From NCBI RefSeq assembly GCF_010731815.2, contig NZ_AP022593.1, forward strand, positions 4,588,001 to 4,652,000: a DNA stretch of 64,000 bases, in the 5' to 3' direction. Position 1 is the first letter of the stretch. The number at the start of each line of letters is the position of its first letter. A program made the translations under genes and the position numbers. Source of the DNA: Mycolicibacterium arabiense. GTDB lineage: Bacteria > Actinomycetota > Actinomycetes > Mycobacteriales > Mycobacteriaceae. Below the pieces are notes generated by a model that made no database searches, was not told the origin of the DNA, and was given only the letters and a program-made list of their open reading frames with translations. Shown here piece by piece: positions 37,686 to 45,709 of the stretch.

Positions 37686-37852
37686 TATGCGTCGAGCTTC
37701 GCCGGCCCAATGCCCAGCATCGACAGGAACACGCGGCATTCGTCGGCATCGGTGGCGTAAGCGGCCACCACCTTGCGTGCCTGACGCGCCGTACTGTCGG
37801 CTAGTGGTTCGACGTCTTCGACGATGTCCGCTGGATCTGGGGTTGCTGCCAT
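37685..37852 (-). CDS. 55-residue conserved small protein upstream of otsA (Rv3489-like)
   Basis: ATG 37852 opens a 55-residue acidic protein ([20 protein letters not shown], then a helical end with [20 protein letters not shown]). Its TAG overlaps the otsA GTG by one base, so the two genes are coupled. Position and size fit Rv3489, a small unknown protein beside otsA. The C-terminal helix with Cys may bind a partner, perhaps OtsA; that is inference. Confidence 0.7.
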   Translation of the reverse strand: MAATPDPADIVEDVEPLADSTARQARKVVAAYATDADECRVFLSMLGIGPAKLDA

Positions 37853-37864
37853 GACTCAACTCTA

Positions 37865-37888
37865 GGCGACTCGGCGGACCGAGTCGCC
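37865..37888. terminator. Perfect 10-bp hairpin, probable terminator
   Basis: GGCGACTCGG, loop CGGA and CCGAGTCGCC lie between the small-secreted-protein genes (ending 37904, leftward) and the Rv3489-like gene (starting 37852). The strong stem without T-tract is the usual mycobacterial type. Confidence 0.65.
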
Positions 37889-37903
37889 CAGAGGCGGGTC
37901 AGA

Positions 37904-38269
37904 TCAGGAGAAGCCGGTGACCGTGGGGCTGCTGCCGACCGAGGACTGCGGGGGCACGTACTGCGGCGCGTCTTCGGCGAGGCCGATGCACTGACCGCTG
38001 TTCGCGCCGGTGCAGGGGATGCCGTCGATCGCCGGGATGTCCGGGTTGCCGGGGATGGAGCTGAACGGCGAACTCGGCACGGTGTGCGGGACGCAGATGC
38101 CGGTGAACTGGTCCGGCTCCTCGCCGCCGCCGCATGCTGCGACCGGGGCGGCCGGTGCGGCCGAGGGTCCGGCGAACACGGCGACCGCGGGCGCCGCGGC
38201 GACGGCGAGCGCGAACCCGCCCGCAAGGATGAGTCGTCTGGCTGAGACATGCAGGATCGCCATCGTCAC
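37904..38269 (-). CDS. Small secreted protein, Ibp1-like paralogue 1
   Basis: A 121-residue protein (119 if ATG 38263 is used) with a signal peptide (RRLILAGGFALAVAAAPAVA) and a secreted part with four Cys. The block DGIPCTGANSGQCIGLAED is shared with the next gene. Such proteins are annotated in mycobacteria as intersectin-EH-binding-like Ibp1, from memory; no NPF motif is present here, so the name is not used as function. The 18 bases across the start are identical to those of its paralogue. Confidence 0.72.
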   Translation of the reverse strand: MTMAILHVSARRLILAGGFALAVAAAPAVAVFAGPSAAPAAPVAACGGGEEPDQFTGICVPHTVPSSPFSSIPGNPDIPAIDGIPCTGANSGQCIGLAEDAPQYVPPQSSVGSSPTVTGFS

Positions 38270-38411
38270 GCTTTCTCTTGTTTGACCGTGTCGTCGAGGG
38301 TGAGTCTATGGAAGCTGCCAAGAATCTGCACGAGTTCCACTAGTTCCCTGAGAGACGGTCCCGCGTTCGAGCGGCCGGCGGGACGACGGCGGGTGCGCCG
38401 CCCCGCGTCGG

Positions 38412-38780
38412 CTAGGGGCTCGAGCTGACGCTCGAGCGCGGCACGGCCATCGGGCCCTCTGCCTGCTGCTCCTCGCCGAGACCGATGCACTGGCCGGAAT
38501 TTCCTCCGGTGCAGGGGATTCCGTCGACTGACGGGAGTCCGCCCGGCGAGGTGGTCGAGAACGAAGGCGAATTCGGCACCAGGTCCGGCGTGCAGGTGTT
38601 GGTGAAGGTGTCCTCGGTCTCGCCGCCGGGGCATGCCGTCACGGTCGGTCCGGTGATCGCCGGTGCGGCAACGGCCAGCAAGACCGGCGCCGCCGCGATC
38701 GCCATGGCGAAGCCTCCGGCGAGGACCAGTCGCTGCGGTGCGCTCGTGCGAGGAGCGAAGATGTTCTTGGCCATCGTCAC
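38412..38780 (-). CDS. Small secreted protein, Ibp1-like paralogue 2
   Basis: A 122-residue paralogue of the preceding protein: signal peptide (APQRLVLAGGFAMAIAAAPV), CPGGETEDTFTNTCTPDLVP, and the shared DGIPCTGGNSGQCIGLGEE. Four Cys in the same order suggest two disulfides. It lies 142 bases upstream of paralogue 1 on the same strand and they are probably co-transcribed. Function unknown; the tandem copy points to recent duplication. Confidence 0.72.
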   Translation of the reverse strand: MTMAKNIFAPRTSAPQRLVLAGGFAMAIAAAPVLLAVAAPAITGPTVTACPGGETEDTFTNTCTPDLVPNSPSFSTTSPGGLPSVDGIPCTGGNSGQCIGLGEEQQAEGPMAVPRSSVSSSP

Positions 38781-38972
38781 GCTTTCTATCGTCGTTCGGA
38801 ACGCGGCGGGGGGCCGATTCCGTTGGCGAGAATACGCTGATCAAGCCACTCCCATCAGCCGAAGTGAGCAGAAAGTGGTGCGGCGGTACCAAATCTGTGA
38901 GGGGTCTGCGAGACCCCTGTGACATCGCTGCCGAGCCGCTGCTATGCAGCCTCGCGGCGCCGTGGTTCGATG

Positions 38973-38986
38973 TAGAACGTGTTCCA
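38973..38986. promoter_or_regulatory. KstR-like operator upstream of an SDR gene
   Basis: TAGAACGTGTTCCA differs from the consensus in the right arm at one position. It lies 22 bases before the ATG of the SDR gene at 39008, about 2.7 kb beyond the mce4 operon. Confidence 0.75.
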
Positions 38987-39007
38987 GTTTTGGGGCGACG
39001 GACTCGG

Positions 39008-39868
39008 ATGAGTGAGATTCAAGCGGAGGCAATGGTGCAACTCTCGTTGGTGGATCGGACCTACCTCGTCACCGGTGGTGGCAGCGGCATCGGCAAGGGT
39101 GTCGCGGCAGCCGTGGTGGCGGCGGGCGGCAACGCAATGCTGGTCGGGCGCAACGCCGACAAGCTCGCCGCGGCGGCCGAGGAGATTGGCGCCGGCGATG
39201 GGGCCGGCCGCGTGCGCTACGAGCCCGCCGACGTGACCAACGAGGACGAGGTGGCTCGCGTCGTGGATGCCACGACCGCGTGGCATGGTCGACTGCACGG
39301 CGTCGTGCACAGCGCCGGTGGATCGTTGACGATTGGGCCCATCACCCAGGTCGATTCCGAGGGTTGGCGTCAGACCGTCGATCTCAACGTCAACGGCACG
39401 ATGTACGTCCTCAAGCACAGTGCCCGCGAGATGGTGCGCGGCGGCGGCGGCTCGTTCGTCGGCATCTCGTCGATCGCCTCGAGCAACACCCACCGCTGGT
39501 TCGCGTCCTACGGGCCGAGCAAGGCGGCACTGGACCACCTGATGATGCTGGCCGCCGACGAACTCGGCGCGTCATGGGTGCGGGTCAACGGCATCCGGCC
39601 GGGCCTGATCCGCACGGACATGGTTGCGCCCATTCTGGATTCACCCGACATCAGCGCCGACTACGCGAGCTGCACGCCGCTGCCGCGCCCGGGTGAGGTG
39701 ACCGACATCGCCAATGCTGCGCTGTTCCTCCTCAGCGACGCGGCCGAGTGGATCACCGGCCAGATCATCAACGTCGACGGCGGGCACGGTCTGCGTCGCG
39801 GGCCGGACATGTCGTCGATGCTCGAACCGGTCTTCGGCGCGGACGGCCTGCGCGGGGTGGTGTCCTAG
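39008..39868 (+). CDS. Short-chain dehydrogenase/reductase (Rv3485c-like)
   Basis: A 286-residue classical SDR: YLVTGGGSGIGKGVAAAVV near the N-terminus, HSAGGS, the catalytic Ser in SSIASSN and the Tyr-Lys pair in SYGPSKAALDHL. ATG 39008 is used; an ATG at 39032 is a second option. The KstR-like box just upstream suggests a steroid or fatty acyl substrate. It converges with the 6PGDH-like gene with a 4-base overlap. Confidence 0.85.
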   Translation: MSEIQAEAMVQLSLVDRTYLVTGGGSGIGKGVAAAVVAAGGNAMLVGRNADKLAAAAEEIGAGDGAGRVRYEPADVTNEDEVARVVDATTAWHGRLHGVVHSAGGSLTIGPITQVDSEGWRQTVDLNVNGTMYVLKHSAREMVRGGGGSFVGISSIASSNTHRWFASYGPSKAALDHLMMLAADELGASWVRVNGIRPGLIRTDMVAPILDSPDISADYASCTPLPRPGEVTDIANAALFLLSDAAEWITGQIINVDGGHGLRRGPDMSSMLEPVFGADGLRGVVS

Positions 39869-40749
39869 CGGATCGGTCCGGCGCCGCCCGCCTCCCAAGA
39901 GGCCAGGGCGCCCATGGCGGACCAGTCGAGCTCACCGCCGCCGGTGGCCAGCAGCGTCAGGAAGCGGTCGCGGAGCAGACTCGCGACCGGGAGCGGAACG
40001 CGTAGTTCCTCCCCGGCCTCGAGCACGAGGCGAATGTCCTTGAGGCCGAGCGTCGCAGCGAAGCCCGCGGGCTCGAACTCCTCGCGCGCCACCAGCCCGC
40101 CGTAGGTCTGGTACACCGGTGCGCCGAACAGCGTCGAGGTCAGGATCTCGAGGTACTGCTCCTTGTCGACACCGGCCTTGGAGACCAGTGCCATTGCCTC
40201 GCCGAGGGTTTCGATGACCGACGCGATCAGGAAGTTGCCGGACAGCTTGACCAGGTTGGCGGCCTTGGGCTCCGACCCCACCACGAAGGTGCGCTGGCCG
40301 ACGGCGTCGAGGATCGGTTCGATGGTCCGCAACACCTCGGGTTCGGCTGCCGCCACCACGAACAGCTTCGCCGCGCGGGCAGCCTCGGGCCTGCCGAACA
40401 CTGGCGCGGCGGCGAACTGCTGCCCCGCCTCGGCGTGTGCGACGGTGAGGCGTTCGGCCAAAGCCACGCTGATGGTCGAGCACGACACGTGCACGGCCGA
40501 CCGAGGGAGAGCCGCGAGGATGCCGTCGGCGCCGAAGGTGACGGCCTCGACGGCGTGGTCGTCCGCGAGCATCGACACGACGACTTCACCGGTGCAGGCG
40601 TCGGCGACGGTGCGGGCCGGGCGCGCGCCCTCGAGAGCCTCCACCTTGTCGTGTGAGCGGTTGTAAGCGGTGACCGTGTGTCCCGCAGCGATGAGGTTGG
40701 CGGCCATGGCCGCGCCCATGTTGCCCAGTCCGACGAATCCGATGTCCAT
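39865..40749 (-). CDS. NAD(P)-dependent beta-hydroxyacid dehydrogenase (6PGDH/HIBADH family)
   Basis: A 294-residue protein. The Rossmann start DIGFVGLGNMGAAMAANLIA, the substrate segment HVSCSTISVALAERL and the catalytic Lys in NLVKLSGNFLIAS identify the 3-hydroxyisobutyrate dehydrogenase group. This family oxidises beta-hydroxy acids or reduces imines and aldehydes; the substrate is not clear. ATG 40749 is chosen for the family N-terminus; the frame is open for 62 codons upstream. Confidence 0.85.
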   Translation of the reverse strand: MDIGFVGLGNMGAAMAANLIAAGHTVTAYNRSHDKVEALEGARPARTVADACTGEVVVSMLADDHAVEAVTFGADGILAALPRSAVHVSCSTISVALAERLTVAHAEAGQQFAAAPVFGRPEAARAAKLFVVAAAEPEVLRTIEPILDAVGQRTFVVGSEPKAANLVKLSGNFLIASVIETLGEAMALVSKAGVDKEQYLEILTSTLFGAPVYQTYGGLVAREEFEPAGFAATLGLKDIRLVLEAGEELRVPLPVASLLRDRFLTLLATGGGELDWSAMGALASWEAGGAGPIR

Positions 40750-40787
40750 GCTCTCCACTATCGCCGCGGATGGGGAGAAGTTCTCGG

Positions 40788-41114
40788 CTAGCGGTTGGGA
40801 TTCGCCTGCGGGCAGTAGCCCTGCACGGCGAGGCTGCCGAACGTGCTGATGTCGTCGACCGACTTCCACTCGGTGGCGGTCTGGATGTGTCGCAGCGCCG
40901 CCTCGACCGAGCCGCCGTTGACCAGCACGTTGCACGTCGACTGGGCGAGGTCGATGGCCTCGCTGGAGGGGATCTGCAGCCGCGCGTCGCGGACGGCCTT
41001 CGCGAAGACCTTGTCCACCTGCGCGTCGGCGGGATCAGCGGACGCGGGCGCCGCCAGGGATGCAGCGGTACCGGCGGCGATCAGAAGTGCCGCGGCGACG
41101 TGGCCGAACCTCAT
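40788..41114 (-). CDS. DUF732 secreted protein
   Basis: A 108-residue protein with a signal peptide (RFGHVAAALLIAAGTAASLA, cut after ASA) and a DUF732 domain holding two Cys (STCNVLVNGG and GYCPQANP). DUF732 is nearly limited to mycobacteria and its role is unknown. ATG 41114 is preceded by AGGAGGG; the longer in-frame GTG at 41153 spoils the signal peptide. Confidence 0.85.
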   Translation of the reverse strand: MRFGHVAAALLIAAGTAASLAAPASADPADAQVDKVFAKAVRDARLQIPSSEAIDLAQSTCNVLVNGGSVEAALRHIQTATEWKSVDDISTFGSLAVQGYCPQANPNR

Positions 41115-41202
41115 GCGTCTTGCCCTCCTCAGCGATGAACCGTGCGCGTCCACCGTACGTCAGCAAACCTCTCCAGGGTGTATCGGTCGTGGACGACGAC
41201 TG

Positions 41203-41676
41203 TTACGTAAGGGACTGGGCGGCCTGATGCACGGCGTTGACGATGCCCTGATAGCCGGTGCACCGACAGAAGTTGCCCGACAGCCCTTCGCGGATCTCGT
41301 CGTCGGTGGGCTGCGGGTTGTCGCGCAGCAACGCCGTGATCGACGTGACGAATCCCGGTGTGCAGAAACCGCACTGCAGACCGTGGCACGCCCGCATCGC
41401 CGCCTGTACCGGTGACAGTTCGCCGTCGGGCGATGCGATGCCCTCGACCGTGGTGACCTCCTGGCCGTCGACCTGGACGGCGAAGATCAGGCACGATCGC
41501 ACCGCCTGGCCGTCGAGGAGCACCGTGCACGCACCGCACGCCCCGTGCTCGCAGCCGAGATGCGTGCCGGTCAGCCCGCACTTCTCGCGCAGGAAGTCCG
41601 CGAGCGTGAGCCGCGGCTCCACGGCACCGCCGTGCGGGGTGCCGTTGACCGTCATGTGGACGTCAGTCTCGTGCAT
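41203..41676 (-). CDS. coxS: CoxS-like [2Fe-2S] subunit of molybdenum hydroxylase
   Basis: A 157-residue iron-sulfur subunit. The plant-type cluster loop CEHGACGACTVLLDG and the second cluster motifs QCGFCTPGF and CRCTGYQGI give all eight Cys. ATG 41676 overlaps the medium-subunit gene by 14 bases. It passes electrons from the Mo site to the FAD subunit. It is the last gene of the leftward cluster. Confidence 0.9.
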   Translation of the reverse strand: MHETDVHMTVNGTPHGGAVEPRLTLADFLREKCGLTGTHLGCEHGACGACTVLLDGQAVRSCLIFAVQVDGQEVTTVEGIASPDGELSPVQAAMRACHGLQCGFCTPGFVTSITALLRDNPQPTDDEIREGLSGNFCRCTGYQGIVNAVHQAAQSLT

Positions 41677-42544
41677 CGAGTGCCTCCGTGGTCGCATCGG
41701 TCCATGCGCGCGCGACCATCGCCGCACCCACCCGCGTGCGGTAGGACGCGGAGCCCTGTAGATCGCTGGGGACGTCGGCAAGACCGGACATCGCCAGCGC
41801 GCCGATCGCGTCGGCGCTCACGTCGGCCACGGGCCGTCCGGTGACCGCGTCCTCGGCGGGGGTGGCGCGCTTGGGTGTCGATCCCAGCCCGAGCAGGCCG
41901 ATGCCGCAGCGCGTCACGCGGTCGTCGTCGTCGAGTGCGACGGCCACGGTGGCACCGGCGATCGCGAAGTCACCGTGCCTGCGGGCGAATTCGTGCACCG
42001 CGAAACCGGTGCGGCCCGGCCACACGGGGAAGCGCACGGCGCGCAGGATCTCGTCGGGTGCCAGGGAGTTCTCCCACAAGCCGGTGAAGAAGTCACTCGC
42101 CGGGATCTGTCGGTCGCCGCGGGACGACGCGGCGTCGATCGTCGCACCGAGCGTCAACGCGACGGCGGCGTACTCCGCCGCGGGGTCGGCGTGGGCGACC
42201 GCGCCGCCGAGGGTGCCCCTGGTCCGGATTTGGAAGTGGCCGATGTGCGGGGTCACCGCGGTGAGCAGCGGCACGGAGTCGGCGACTTCGTCGTCGAGGC
42301 CCACCAGCGCGTGCGGGGTGGCAGCGCCGATCACCACCTCGCCGTCGACGAGGTCGATCCCACACAACTCGTCGACGCGCGAGATGTCGATCAGATTCTC
42401 GAAGTGGGTGAGCCGCATCGCCAGCATCGGCACCAGGCTCTGCCCGCCGGCCAGGATCTTGGCCTCGTCGCCGAACTCGGCGAGCAGATCCACCGCCTCC
42501 TTCACCGAGTCGGGGCGGTGGTACGCGAACGGCGCGGCCTTCAC
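41663..42544 (-). CDS. coxM: CoxM-like FAD subunit of molybdenum hydroxylase
   Basis: A 293-residue FAD-binding subunit: LAGGQSLVPMLAMRL (about 35-49) is the family FAD motif, and TLGGAVAHADPAAEYAAVAL the second one. The GTG start overlaps the coxG stop (GTGA). Confidence 0.9.
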   Translation of the reverse strand: MKAAPFAYHRPDSVKEAVDLLAEFGDEAKILAGGQSLVPMLAMRLTHFENLIDISRVDELCGIDLVDGEVVIGAATPHALVGLDDEVADSVPLLTAVTPHIGHFQIRTRGTLGGAVAHADPAAEYAAVALTLGATIDAASSRGDRQIPASDFFTGLWENSLAPDEILRAVRFPVWPGRTGFAVHEFARRHGDFAIAGATVAVALDDDDRVTRCGIGLLGLGSTPKRATPAEDAVTGRPVADVSADAIGALAMSGLADVPSDLQGSASYRTRVGAAMVARAWTDATTEALDARD

Positions 42545-43242
42545 GAGACGAGCCGGGAGAGGGCGGCGATGAGTTCGTCGGCCTTGATCGCGGCCGGGTG
42601 CGCGGGCTTTCTGCGCTTGCCGAGCAGGAAGCCGAGCGCGGCGCCCGCGGCGACACCCGCCAGCACCGGCGCAGCGCGCTTGGCGACGGGGAGGGCGACG
42701 ACCTTGAGCAGGTCGACCGAATCGGCGCCGGGCTGGGCCGCTGCGACCGCAGCCTCGGCCGTGGGCGCGGTGGTCGTGGCGGTGCCCGCCCCGGAGGCGC
42801 TGCCCAGCAGTTCCGCTTCGAGGCTGCGGGCGAACTGGCCGATCAGGTTGGACGACACGTCGGCCAGCACACCGCGGCCGAACTGGGCGGCCTTGCCCGA
42901 GATCGCGAGGTCGGTGCTGATCACCACGTGGGTGGCGTCCCCTTCGTCCTTCAGCTGGGCGGTGACGGTGGCGGCGGCGGTGCCGCTGCCACGGGTCTCC
43001 TTGCCCTCGGCGCGCAGCACGATGCGCCGCGCGGTCTCGTCCTTCTCCTGGTAGGAGGCGACGCCCTTGTAGGAGACGGTGATCGGGCCGACCTTGACCT
43101 TGACCGCACCGGTGAAGTCGTCACCGTCGACCGACAGCAGGGTCGCCCCTGGCAGGCAGGGTGCGACGCGTTCCACGTCGGTCAGGACGTCCCACGTCTT
43201 CGCGGCGGGTACCGCGACCCGGAATTCGTTGTTGAGTTCCAC
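42541..43242 (-). CDS. coxG: CoxG-like SRPBCC-domain protein
   Basis: A 233-residue protein: an SRPBCC fold (residues 1-150, VAPCLPGATLLSVDGDDFTG) of the CO dehydrogenase subunit G group, then a linker and a hydrophobic C-terminal helix (VLAGVAAGAALGFLLGKRRK) that can anchor it to the membrane. CoxG recruits CO dehydrogenase to the membrane in oligotrophs and shuttles quinones in mycobacteria; the same role is likely here. Confidence 0.88.
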   Translation of the reverse strand: MELNNEFRVAVPAAKTWDVLTDVERVAPCLPGATLLSVDGDDFTGAVKVKVGPITVSYKGVASYQEKDETARRIVLRAEGKETRGSGTAAATVTAQLKDEGDATHVVISTDLAISGKAAQFGRGVLADVSSNLIGQFARSLEAELLGSASGAGTATTTAPTAEAAVAAAQPGADSVDLLKVVALPVAKRAAPVLAGVAAGAALGFLLGKRRKPAHPAAIKADELIAALSRLVS

Positions 43243-43264
43243 GGTCAGTGGTCCTTTCCTAGGG

Positions 43265-45595
43265 TCATGGCCGGGCGCGTTCGATCAGGTCCACGATCGT
43301 GGCGGGGCTCGCGGGGAGTTCGGTGACGGTCACGCCGAGCGGGGCCAGCGCGTCGTTGACGGCGTTGATGACGGCAGGCGTCGCGCCGATGGCGCCGCCC
43401 TCGCCGCAGCCCTTGTAACCGCCGACACCGGGCCCGGGGATCTCGACGTGGCCGAACTCCAGCGGGGGCACCTCGGTGGCCGTGGGAAGCAGGTAGTCGA
43501 CGAACGTCGAGGACAGTGGGTTGCCGTCGGTGTCGTACGAAAGCTGTTCCAGCAGTGCGCCTCCGATGCCCTGCACGGTGCCACCTGCGACCTGGCCCTC
43601 CACGACGTTCGGGTTGATCATCGGCCCGACGTCCTCGCTCACGATGTAGCGGGTGAGGGTGACGTGGCCGGTGTCGACGTCGACCTCGCAGGTACACGCG
43701 TGCGTCGCGTTGGCCCAGTGGATCATCGCCTGCGACACGAACCGGGCGGTCGCTTCGAGCTGCGTGGCCATGCCGGGCGGGAACTGCGTGGGCTCGTAGT
43801 GCGCCCGGTACGCCAACTCGGCGAAGGTGATCGACTTCTCGGGATCGTTGCGCGACAGGGCCGTCGAGTCACGCAGTTCGATCTCGGACCCGTCGACGCC
43901 GAGAGCGTGCGCCGCGAGTGTGACCAGCTGTTCGCGCACCGCGGTACCGGCCTCGTTGACCGCACCGGCGGTCATCGGACCGCTGCGACTGCCCTGGGTG
44001 CCCGCGCCGTACGGGGTGACGGCGGTGTCACCCTGGATGGTGTGCACGTCTTCGACGTTGGCGCCCAACGCATCCGCGGTGAGCTGCACGACGGTGGTCT
44101 CGATGCTGTTCCCCGTCGAGCCGCCGTTGACGTAGACGTTGATGGTGCCGGACGGCTCGACCCGGATGGTGCAGCCCTCGTGGGCCAGGTATCCCGTGGC
44201 CGCGGCGGTCGGCTCGATGTAGGCCGAGAAGCCCAGCCCGATGTAGCGGCCCTGCGCCAGCGCCTCGGCCTGCTCCTTGCGGAAGCCCTCGTGGTCGAGA
44301 ATCTTCACGGCCTGCTCGAAGGTGTCGGCGGGTGCGACGTGGTCGTACGGCATCCCGTTGGGATTGAAATACGGCATCTCGTCGCCGCGCAGGATGTTGA
44401 TGCGGCGCAGTTCGACCGGATCCATGCCCATTCTGCGAGCGGCGATGTCCAGTAGCACCTCTCGCGAGAGGGTTTCGTACTGCCATGGCCCGCGGTACGC
44501 GTGCAGCCCAGCGGTGTTCGAGAACACGGTCTTGTAGTTGAAGCTGGCCTTCGGCACGCGGTACGGACCGGGGAAGAACATGCCGATGGCTGCGGTGGTG
44601 AGCACGGGGTAGGGCGTCGGGTAGGCGCCGACGTCCTGCACGAAGTCGATGTCGGCGGCCAGGATCTTGCCGTCGTCGTCGAACGCCATCCGGACGGTGC
44701 CGTCGACGTGCCGGGACTGGCCTGCGGACATCAGGTTCTCGCGGCGGTCCTCGATCCACTTGAGTGCACCCGGCACCTTGCGCGCGGCCAGCATGATGCA
44801 CATGTCCTCACGCATCGGCACGACCTTCTGGCCGAACCCTCCGCCGGTATCCCGCATGATGACGCGTACGCGCTGAGCCGGCAGTCCGAGCAGGCGCGCG
44901 CAGAACGCCCGCAGTTCGTGCGGCGTCTGGGTAGACGCCCACATCGTCAGTTCCCCTGCAGCGGATGACCATTCGACGACCAGGCCGCGCGTCTCGATCG
45001 GCACCGGCACGTACATCTGCTGGTAGACGCGTTCGGAGACGACGGTGGGTGCCGAGGCGAACAGTTCCTCGTCGGGCGGCATGCCTCCCATGCCGCCTGC
45101 CACGTTGTCGGGGTACTCGTCGTGCACCACGACGCCGGAATCGGGCGACTTCCGGAAGTCTGCCAGCGCAGGCATGGGTTCGTAGTCGACGTCGACGAGG
45201 TCGACCGCGTCCTCGGCGACGTAGCGGTTCTCGGCGACGACGAGGGCGACCGGATCGCCGACGAACTTGACGACGCCCTCGGCCAGCGGCGGTCGGGGCG
45301 TGTCCGGCACGTCCTTGCCCGCGACGGCGTGCCACGCCTCGACGACCTCGTGGTTCAAGTCGGCAGCGGTGAAGATCGCACGCACGCCGGGCAGTGCCAG
45401 TGCGGCGGTGGTGTCGATGTCCGCGATCCGCGCGTGCGCGAACGGGCTGCGGACGAAGCAGGCGTGCAGCATGCCGGGACGCTGCACGTCGTCGACGAAG
45501 GTGCCCTTGCCAGTCAGCAGGCGGGTGTCCTCGACCCGGGCCATGCGGGTGCCTGCGTAGCGCGCGGCGACTACTTCCGGCGTACTCGTGGTCAC
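43265..45595 (-). CDS. CoxL-like molybdopterin subunit of molybdenum hydroxylase
   Basis: A 776-residue large subunit with the xanthine-dehydrogenase fold: GKGTFVDDVQRPGMLHACFV at the N-terminus, MRDTGGGFGQKVVPMREDM and the C-terminal GCGEGGAIGATPAVINAV with the catalytic Glu. The active-site loop reads HAYRGPWQYE, not the AYxCSFR of true form I CO dehydrogenase, and it also differs from the form II AYRGAGR. The substrate is therefore unknown. GTG 45595 has AGGGAG upstream; a longer start at 45667 would lie before the predicted transcription start. Confidence 0.87.
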   Translation of the reverse strand: MTTSTPEVVAARYAGTRMARVEDTRLLTGKGTFVDDVQRPGMLHACFVRSPFAHARIADIDTTAALALPGVRAIFTAADLNHEVVEAWHAVAGKDVPDTPRPPLAEGVVKFVGDPVALVVAENRYVAEDAVDLVDVDYEPMPALADFRKSPDSGVVVHDEYPDNVAGGMGGMPPDEELFASAPTVVSERVYQQMYVPVPIETRGLVVEWSSAAGELTMWASTQTPHELRAFCARLLGLPAQRVRVIMRDTGGGFGQKVVPMREDMCIMLAARKVPGALKWIEDRRENLMSAGQSRHVDGTVRMAFDDDGKILAADIDFVQDVGAYPTPYPVLTTAAIGMFFPGPYRVPKASFNYKTVFSNTAGLHAYRGPWQYETLSREVLLDIAARRMGMDPVELRRINILRGDEMPYFNPNGMPYDHVAPADTFEQAVKILDHEGFRKEQAEALAQGRYIGLGFSAYIEPTAAATGYLAHEGCTIRVEPSGTINVYVNGGSTGNSIETTVVQLTADALGANVEDVHTIQGDTAVTPYGAGTQGSRSGPMTAGAVNEAGTAVREQLVTLAAHALGVDGSEIELRDSTALSRNDPEKSITFAELAYRAHYEPTQFPPGMATQLEATARFVSQAMIHWANATHACTCEVDVDTGHVTLTRYIVSEDVGPMINPNVVEGQVAGGTVQGIGGALLEQLSYDTDGNPLSSTFVDYLLPTATEVPPLEFGHVEIPGPGVGGYKGCGEGGAIGATPAVINAVNDALAPLGVTVTELPASPATIVDLIERARP

Positions 45596-45655
45596 GGGTT
45601 GCTCCCTAGTCACTTTTGCGGGTAAGTGGTGCGCATCACATCGGCGGCAAGCTTC

Positions 45656-45684
45656 GTTATCGTACAAGAGAAGCTGAATATCAA
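45656..45684 (-). promoter_or_regulatory. Probable promoter of the coxL-coxG-coxM-coxS genes
   Basis: On the minus strand TTGATA (45684-45679), 17 bases and GATAAC (45661-45656) lie in an AT-rich gap between xdhC and coxL. The predicted start near 45650 leaves a leader of about 55 bases. Confidence 0.55.
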
Positions 45685-45709
45685 AAAGAGAGAGTGGCGT
45701 TACCGCAGG

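Noticed and set aside
43265..45595. Aerobic CO dehydrogenase (form I)
   Set aside because: The active-site loop lacks AYxCSFR, so the name CO dehydrogenase is not justified.
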